In this document: positions 58,544 through 64,000 of the stretch, piece after piece | Numbering within the stretch: the first letter of the stretch is position 1 | Layout of the letters: each line of letters starts with the position of its first letter | Origin: Siderastrea radians | Taxonomy: Eukaryota; Cnidaria; Anthozoa; Scleractinia; Rhizangiidae | Reading direction: 5' to 3' | NCBI GenBank assembly: GCA_964017195.1 | Contig: OZ024895.1 | Span: forward strand, 16,844,034-16,908,033 | Length of the DNA stretch: 64,000 nucleotides | Made by a program: the position numbers and the translations under genes | The notes under the pieces: generated by a model | Told to the model about the DNA's origin: nothing | Seen by the model: only the letters and a program-made list of their open reading frames with translations | Database searches by the model: none

Positions 58544-59078
58544 CTGTTGGGAACAAGGATTTGTTTTCTTTAAGAAATTAGATGTCAGCAATTAAAATGG
58601 AGAATGTAGTACATTGTGTGAAAATAAATTAAGCAACGCCCATTTTAGTAACTGATGAGACAGACACTTCAGTCCCGGAGTCCTGCTCAATCTTTTGTAT
58701 TAAATTAGAAGGATAGGAAGGAACTGCAAATCATTATTGATATGATATTAAATTTGAGCGAGACCATTAACTCACCGACAGTCACTAATCTACCTTCACA
58801 ATAATTTCATAACGAGCTCTACATGTATCTTATATATTCAATCGTATCTAAATTGCGAAATGACAACAAAACGTTTTGAAATTTTCACACCTTTTCCACT
58901 CACCATTCAATTCTACTGTACGTCAACCTTCTCTTTAATGTCATCAAAGTGTTTTGTGTTTTTGAAACCAGGAAAACTGTAAAGAAAGTCTGGATTTTCT
59001 TTATCAAGCTCTTATAAATTTTTTCTAACTGTAGCTTATTTAATTAAACAATAATACAACACATTAAACAGGTCTTAC

Positions 59079-59254
59079 CCGGATGGTGAAAATTTCGTAT
59101 CCTTTTTTCTCCGCTATAGCTTTGCACTTGATTAAAATCAGCTCGATATCGGGGTTTTTCTTGTTGATTCCTTTGAGTACGACATTAAATCTCTTTTTAA
59201 GAAGGCTCCTCTTTCTCTTTTTCTCTTTAAAGCATCCCTCAGATTTCCAGTTTA
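59079..59254 (-). CDS. Extracellular modular protein, exon for first half of the Cys-rich domain (copy 1)
   Basis: A strong acceptor (TTTTTTAAATTCGTTTTAG) leads into NWKSEGCFKEKKRKRSLL, then a KCKAIAEKKGYEIFTIR segment, ending at a GTAAGA donor in phase 0. This fits the first half of the domain (GCYKD...C...A..KGYxxFxIQ). Joined to 58407-58543 it gives FTIR-GVNRCYTS, as expected for the whole domain. The exon enters in phase 1. Unusually many Lys/Arg residues occupy the loop after GCFKE. Confidence 0.6.
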
Positions 59255-59328
59255 CTAAAACGAATTTAAAAAACTCTATCATCCAGAAGCAAGATGGCTT
59301 ATGTTTGGCAATTTGTCGAGTGAGTTAC

Positions 59329-59504
59329 CCGGATGGTGAAAATTTCGTATCCTTTTTTCTCCGCTATAGCTTTGCACTTGATTAAAATCAGCTCGATATC
59401 GGGGTTTTTCTTGTTGATTCCTTTGAGTACGACATTAAATCTCTTTTTAAGAAGGCTCCTCTTTCTCTTTTTCTCTTTAAAGCATCCCTCAGATTTCCAG
59501 TTTA
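59329..59504 (-). CDS. Duplicate of the Cys-rich domain exon (copy 2)
   Basis: Same sequence as 59079-59254, created by a 250 bp tandem duplication. Its donor is GTAACT instead of GTAAGA, which is weaker. Because the exon enters in phase 1 and leaves in phase 0, splicing both copies in series would shift the frame, so at most one copy can be used per transcript. Confidence 0.45.
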
Positions 59505-59834
59505 CTAAAACGAATTTAAAAAACTCTATCATCCAGAAGCAAGATGGCTTATGTTTGGCAATTTGTCGAGTGAGCGATCGCGATGAATTCAGGACTAAGA
59601 AATTTCCTAAAACACTCCAGTTTTATTGATTATTCATTTTGAAGAAATATTGCACAATTTCCATTGTGGAAAAAAGTTGGGTTCTGTCTATGATGCACAG
59701 AGGATTGACATGTGTTACATTTGTTAGTGAGTCACTTTTAACTATTGAAATTCACTGATTTTCCTGATGGAGTAATCGTGTTCGGTAACTATGATTTCCG
59801 TTAAATCCCACTCTATTTTGTTTTTCTTTCCTTG

Positions 59835-59970
59835 GTCGCAGCAATCCTGTTTTCATAACACTTAGCACAATTGTAGTTCACCTGTTAAATCACCAAGCTA
59901 GTACTCAATCCCGCCTTCGTTACAGTGATTGCTTTTTGGGTAACACTCAGGACCGTTGCAATTTACTTAC
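59835..59970 (-). pseudogene. Two decayed partial copies of an EGF exon end
   Basis: Segments at about 59838-59884 and 59923-59970 resemble the 3' half of the EGF exon at 59996-60112 together with its downstream flank (TTAATCACCAA spacer). The spacing of about 82 bp suggests tandem duplications that then decayed. Frames are broken. Confidence 0.45.
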
Positions 59971-59995
59971 TTAATCACCAACTAATAAATCTTAC

Positions 59996-60112
59996 CGTCC
60001 TGACAGTGATCTCCTTTGTAACCCTCAGCACAGTTACACGTGTAGCTTCCAGGGGAAGAGTTGACACACGAACCGCCATTCTCACAAGGATCATTGGTGC
60101 ATTCGTCAATGT
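59996..60112 (-). CDS. Extracellular modular protein, calcium-binding EGF exon
   Basis: 117 bases between an acceptor ending TTTCTCTAG and a GTAAGA donor, phase 1 on both sides. The product starts DIDEC, the calcium-binding EGF signature, and has six cysteines spaced as in EGF domains, with ENGGSCVN and a final EGYKGDHC. Symmetric 1-1 exons are the normal form for EGF modules. Confidence 0.85.
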
Positions 60113-60715
60113 CTAGAGAAATAAATATGTATAAGAAAACGGCGAAATCTGATCAGCCAATAAGAAACAGAATACAGTCTAACGAAACTTCAGCGTGATC
60201 CTAAATTTAGTTTCATATTGCCGTATTTCCTTACAAGGACGTCCGGAAGCGCCGCATTTTGGAGTGAATAAGGCTGGTCTTGCACTGCTGTCTACGCGAT
60301 CAATTTTGTAGCGTTACTAGTCCAGTACCCGCTTCAATGAAGCTGCCATTTGAGATGATATAACGACCTCGAAACTCACTTACCAAGCCTCAAATACTAA
60401 CAGCAAGTGACTTTTCTGATTTCATAATTTACGATTGCATAGAGACTTTGACTCGAACACATGGAACCACGAAAGAAATCATTATTTATTTCTTTGTTTG
60501 TTTCACGTTTAATTGCAGGTACAATACACTAAAATCATTGAAGTTTTAGATGAATTAGGCTCCCGCCTGCTTGCTAAATTGCAAAGTAATTAGAAAACTT
60601 AAACCAAAGAGAATTTGTAAGATGTAATGCCTGACGAAACAATGTATAGAGTAAGTTAGACTTGTTGATTGGATTGTGAGATTCAAGGAAACATCTTTGA
60701 CCCTGGCGGGATTTG

Positions 60716-60786
60716 AAGCTCGTAGCTCAGTTGGTGGAGCGACGGTGATCTAATCCGGAGGTCGTGGGTTCAAATCCCCCCGGGGT
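60716..60786 (+). mobile_element. tRNA-derived SINE or tRNA pseudogene
   Basis: Perfect Pol III boxes are present: TAGCTCAGTTGG (A) and GGTTCAAATCC (B), at tRNA-like spacing, followed by an A run. The acceptor and anticodon stems do not pair, so it is not a working tRNA. An inverted copy of the B-box end lies directly upstream (60700-60717). Confidence 0.6.
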
Positions 60787-60831
60787 AAAAAAAAAATGAA
60801 GTGAAAGACTTGACAGCATTGTTATACTTAC

Positions 60832-61071
60832 ACAACACATTTACAGCTGTGATAGCTGATGTTCTATTGCCAGTCGGGCTAAGTGAGACGCAGATGTAGT
60901 TCCCTGCCTGTGACCTGTTCACACTTGCAATAAAAAGGAACATGCTTTGTCCAGTGTGCACGGGAATATTGTCCCTCATCCACACAATAGTTGAGCTCGC
61001 TTCCAAGCTAATGCGACACGTGATGTTCAGTTTATCGCCTTCTTTGACTTGCAAAGTCATATTTCGAGTAT
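60832..61071 (-). CDS. Extracellular modular protein, immunoglobulin-domain exon
   Basis: 240 bases between an acceptor ending TTATCTTGTAG and a GTAAGT donor, phase 1 on both sides. The 80-residue product has the Ig fold markers: VKEGDKLNITC with the first Cys, IVWMRDN with the core Trp, and SQAGNYICVS with the second Cys in the usual D/QxGxYxC setting. It lies upstream of the EGF exon on the same strand in the same phase, so both probably belong to one cell-surface or secreted protein. Earlier exons, including any signal peptide, were not found. Confidence 0.85.
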
Positions 61072-61168
61072 CTACAAGATAAGAACAACATTGGTATCAC
61101 AGGAACCTTTAAAAGAAAACTGCAAATTAGTTTGGAGAAATGCTGGACGGGAATTAAAATTTGGAAGC

Positions 61169-61178
61169 GATGATGATG

Positions 61179-61230
<52 letters not shown>

Positions 61231-61253
61231 GGAGGAGGAGGAGGAGGAGGAGG

Positions 61254-61294
<41 letters not shown>
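61169..61294 (+). repeat. GAT/GAG trinucleotide microsatellite
   Basis: About 40 units of GAT with an internal GAG block. It lies in the intron or 5' flank of the Ig-exon gene. Confidence 0.95.
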
Positions 61295-61295
<1 letters not shown>

Positions 61296-62953
61296 CTTTA
61301 TTAATAAATGATCATCGCGTCTATAAGAGGAATTACAAAATATTTAAAAGAATAAAATGTAAAGGATAAAAATGTTTTTCAGTAACTCAGAATGTATTAC
61401 AGCTAATGGGACTAGGTTATAAGTTAAAAACTAGTCTAAATGTTTAACAAACATAATTTAAAAAAATCCTTAGTCTATAATTATGAAATAACATCTACAA
61501 GGAGTGAAGAGCCGTAGTTGAAAAAAGCTCCTCTTATATCTATCTGTGGGCGGGCAGTTTGGCAGCGTGTAACTGGTGCTGTTACGGAGATTATAACCGT
61601 GACATAACAAAAGAATCTTTATTTGGAATATTTTTGCATTCATCAACCAGTAGAGTCCTGATTAACAAACTGAATTACACACTGCTCTTTATGCGATTTT
61701 CATCTATTCATGCAAACTCCATAATAAATTAATGACACTTTCTGACTTTGTCAACCAAATATCAAGGAAATACCATTTAGAGAAAATGTAAGCGTATTTC
61801 AACAACTCTGCTTCTTCATTGTTGTTTTTGTGCATTCTTTTTTTCTCCTTTCAATTTTAGAATATCTAATGTGCACTTTATTAACTTTTGTTACTAATAA
61901 CAGTTGAACTACGTTATGAATCTAGCATTAGTATGTTATACATAAATACATTTAACAATTATCCTGCGAAATCGCGCGGAATATCACCTGATACTTAGCC
62001 GACGAGGCCGTAGGCCGAGTTGGCTAAATCAGGGGATATTCCGCAAGATTGAGCAGGATAATTGTTTTATTATTAAACAAATTCTCATCGACTACCATTT
62101 TCAGAACGAGAAAAACTATGGTTCTACGATGAAAACGCTAAAAGCCAGCAACCGTAATAAAAATCAAAACAGAACTTCAAGAAATCGAAGTTTAATACCG
62201 TTCACTTAAGAAAGACTTATTTACAAACTCATGTTTGGAAATGAGAAGACAGAGTAAAAAAAATACTGCTACCTTACCGAGAATAAGTCCTCTTCCTGTG
62301 AATTAAAGTCTTTTCAACTTTACAACTTTCCGTGAGCAAGTGTGCTGCTTCGTTCGCAATACCATTTTCTTGGTTGAGTTCTCACTATGAAAATTCCAAG
62401 TCAACCTCTGGATATCTTTGTGAGCTGAAGCAAATACTTGTTGACTTTTTGAGAGCATTTAATCGTGGAAAGTTTCTTCCAGAGAGAGAGAGAGTTAAAA
62501 TTTCCGGAGAACACTGCTAAAACTGCCTCGCTTTTCAAAATGTCCGCCAAACAAGCAATGAAAGACATCTGCAGTGCACTTCCAAATATGGTCATTTACG
62601 TATATCGCAGGATATCTGTCATGTAGGATGACAGATATTGAGGGCTTCCTTACCATATATGGGCATAGTGACAATTTGTTGAATAATAAAATGTAATGTG
62701 TGTTACAGATAATGTAATGTTTGCAATGTTATGTATGCGTTTGTGTATACTACAATAAAATTATAAAAAAAATAAATAAATAAATAAGCGTGGCATCGCG
62801 AGCGAATGGAGGTGAATGGTGGTGTAAACGCCATCCCGGTTATTCTATCTTTTGAAGGGCTTTAAGGCATAGTTCGTATCTTCGATCGTCCAGGCAGCTG
62901 CAATTAGAAACAGCTAAGGCGTCTCGGTAATGGCCTCGGGGAAATAATTGCGC
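61295..62953. other. Non-coding sequence
   Basis: Apart from the palindrome at 61955-62065 I see no element or exon. Contains an AAATA run near 62770-62787. Confidence 0.3.
61955..62065. mobile_element. 111 bp palindromic MITE-like element
   Basis: Arms ACAATTATCCTGC ... GGAATATCACCTGAT and their imperfect reverse complement surround a GAGGCCGTAGGCC centre. Confidence 0.6.
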
Positions 62954-63166
62954 ATGGCGCGCTTGTTTATTTTATTTGTTGTTTATTTCTGTAGTATCAT
63001 TGGGTCTTTCTCTTCAGGAATTAAGGATTGCGACGCGGAGAAATTGTCAGATTTCAAAAAAGACGGATTAAATAGTATAACGACAAGTCCAAACGTACCC
63101 AACGAAAAAAGGGATATAATAGCATTACTTTCAAGGGCAAACGGCATAGGTCAGGTCCTCATTTAA
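62954..63166 (+). CDS. Possible first exon of a secreted protein
   Basis: From ATG at 62954 the product opens with MARLFILFVVYFCSIIGSFS, a good signal peptide, followed by about 50 hydrophilic residues with one Cys. The frame ends at 63166, but a GTCAGG donor-like site at 63150 could end the exon earlier. No downstream exon was identified in the window. A TTAA MITE lies 20 bp past the stop. Family unknown. Confidence 0.4.
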   Translation: MARLFILFVVYFCSIIGSFSSGIKDCDAEKLSDFKKDGLNSITTSPNVPNEKRDIIALLSRANGIGQVLI

Positions 63167-63186
63167 ATCATTCTCAAAAGAATTAA

Positions 63187-63595
63187 TTAAGACGATTTCC
63201 GCTCAACGTTCGAGCAGTAAGTGCAAAAATTAAGTTGCCAAAAAAATACTTGCAGCACTGTCACATTTTGAGAACAGATAAGAAGAACTTATCGTTACAT
63301 TTGTTCCCAAGCTGACCCCGCGAGAGAAAATTGGATTTGAAGTTATCAATATTTCAATTAAAAAGACGCTTCATGTCAGTTCAAAACAAAATGGCGCCCG
63401 TTTTTAGCATACTTTTACGAGATTTGAAATTAATTTTCTTGAGAATGCTTGGGAATTTCATCGCGGGGTCACTTGGGCAAGTGAACTAGAGTGAGATGTT
63501 TCAAATAGCATTTAAAATGTTACCGTACTATGAGTAGTTTTTTGGTAAATATTTTTTGCACTTATTGCTCGAACGTTGAGCGGAATCCGTCTTAA
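63187..63595. mobile_element. TTAA-flanked MITE, copy 2 (409 bp)
   Basis: Colinear with 56560-56967. Ends TTAAGACGATTTCCGCTCAA and the reverse complement of TTAAGACGGATTCCGCTCAA. A few point differences separate the two copies. Confidence 0.8.
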
Positions 63596-64000
63596 TAATT
63601 ATAATAAGTATATGAGAACAGTGCAGAATAATTCTCGCGTTTGTGGCTAACGAGAGGCTACTCGCCTTCCGCGTAGAAACAGCAATCGGCAAACAGTACA
63701 AGCGGGAAAAATCAAGGTCAAGTGGTTATTTCTCCCGCTCGACGTTTGCCGTAAACGTGATACTACATCTCTGCAATACAGAGTAAACTGGGCTACATCA
63801 ATCATGCTATTTTCCAAACATAGAAATAGATTAAATTCATTCATTGTTGCATTCACCATTGTCAACTAAAGAACTTGTTTTCTTACTCTTACTGCATATC
63901 AAATCTTCGTATATGGGTTGCCTCTGTTGTTGGTTATCGTTCTCGCTCCGATAGGTTTTTCTCCGGGTACTCCGGTTTTCCCCTCCCCTGAAAAACCAAC
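63596..64000. other. Unassigned sequence, probably repetitive
   Basis: No gene was seen. The last 70 bases (TTTTCTCCGGGTACTCCGG region) and the block around 63690-63780 look like dispersed repeats, but no second copy is in this window. Confidence 0.3.

Larger units (their letters stand above)
59075..59574 (-). repeat. Near-identical 250 bp tandem duplication covering an exon
   Basis: Units 59075-59324 and 59325-59574 appear identical by eye apart from their junctions, so the event is recent or an assembly error. Confidence 0.9.

Noticed and set aside
60716..60786. Functional tRNA gene
   Set aside because: Pol III boxes are perfect, but acceptor and anticodon stems do not pair.
61049..61369. 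Aspartate-repeat ORF
   Set aside because: Encoded by the GAT/GAG microsatellite.

Overview
The window looks like nuclear DNA of an anthozoan-type cnidarian, such as a coral or sea anemone. This is inferred from content: sparse intron-containing genes, secreted-protein exons of Ig, EGF and cysteine-rich sugar-binding-like type with regular splice phases, and a dense mix of Polinton, Penelope, Crypton and many non-autonomous DNA transposons. There is no sign of prokaryotic gene organisation, and no rRNA or functional tRNA gene was found. Most of the 64 kb is transposon-derived or unassignable non-coding DNA.

Layout. 1-2812: large inverted repeat carrying two divergent copies of a C2HC-finger, glutamate-tailed protein gene around a shared promoter and a repeat-rich loop. 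3672-5815: debris of a Polinton/adintovirus-like element, namely the end of a protein-primed family B DNA polymerase and two tandem paralogous ORFs of unknown function. 7200-19000: minisatellites, tandem duplications, hairpins and a 2.7 kb element flanked by TTAA. 19890-23270: a satellite of about 16 monomers of about 215 bp, with monomer subtypes. 25860-31790: a decayed dispersed repeat family into which a 2.7 kb MULE-like element (570 bp terminal inverted repeats, 9 bp target duplication) has inserted; that element holds two smaller elements, each with its own 9 bp duplication. 34342-40089: a possible small three-exon host gene, with a related MULE-like element (37096-38309) inside one of its introns. 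41448-42246: a TAA-flanked MITE.

The centrepiece is 43838-51204, an apparently intact 7.4 kb DNA transposon. It has 30-37 bp terminal inverted repeats, a TTA target duplication and three copies of GGGGGGATCA in direct orientation at each end. It carries two divergent spliced genes: a 1,186-aa putative transposase with DDE-like motifs, a coiled coil, a Cys/His cluster and a SAP domain; and a 442-aa SAM-domain protein with a PKKRK nuclear signal. They share a 188 bp intergenic promoter. I cannot assign the element to a named superfamily, and it is the best candidate for an undescribed system.

51967-55870 holds a Crypton-type tyrosine recombinase remnant and a decayed Penelope-like retroelement (RT plus GIY-YIG) peppered with a 16 bp motif. 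58407-61071 is part of a minus-strand gene for a modular extracellular protein (Ig, calcium-binding EGF, and a two-exon cysteine domain whose first exon is tandemly duplicated). Two copies of a TTAA-flanked MITE lie at 56560 and 63187, and a possible secreted-protein first exon starts at 62954.
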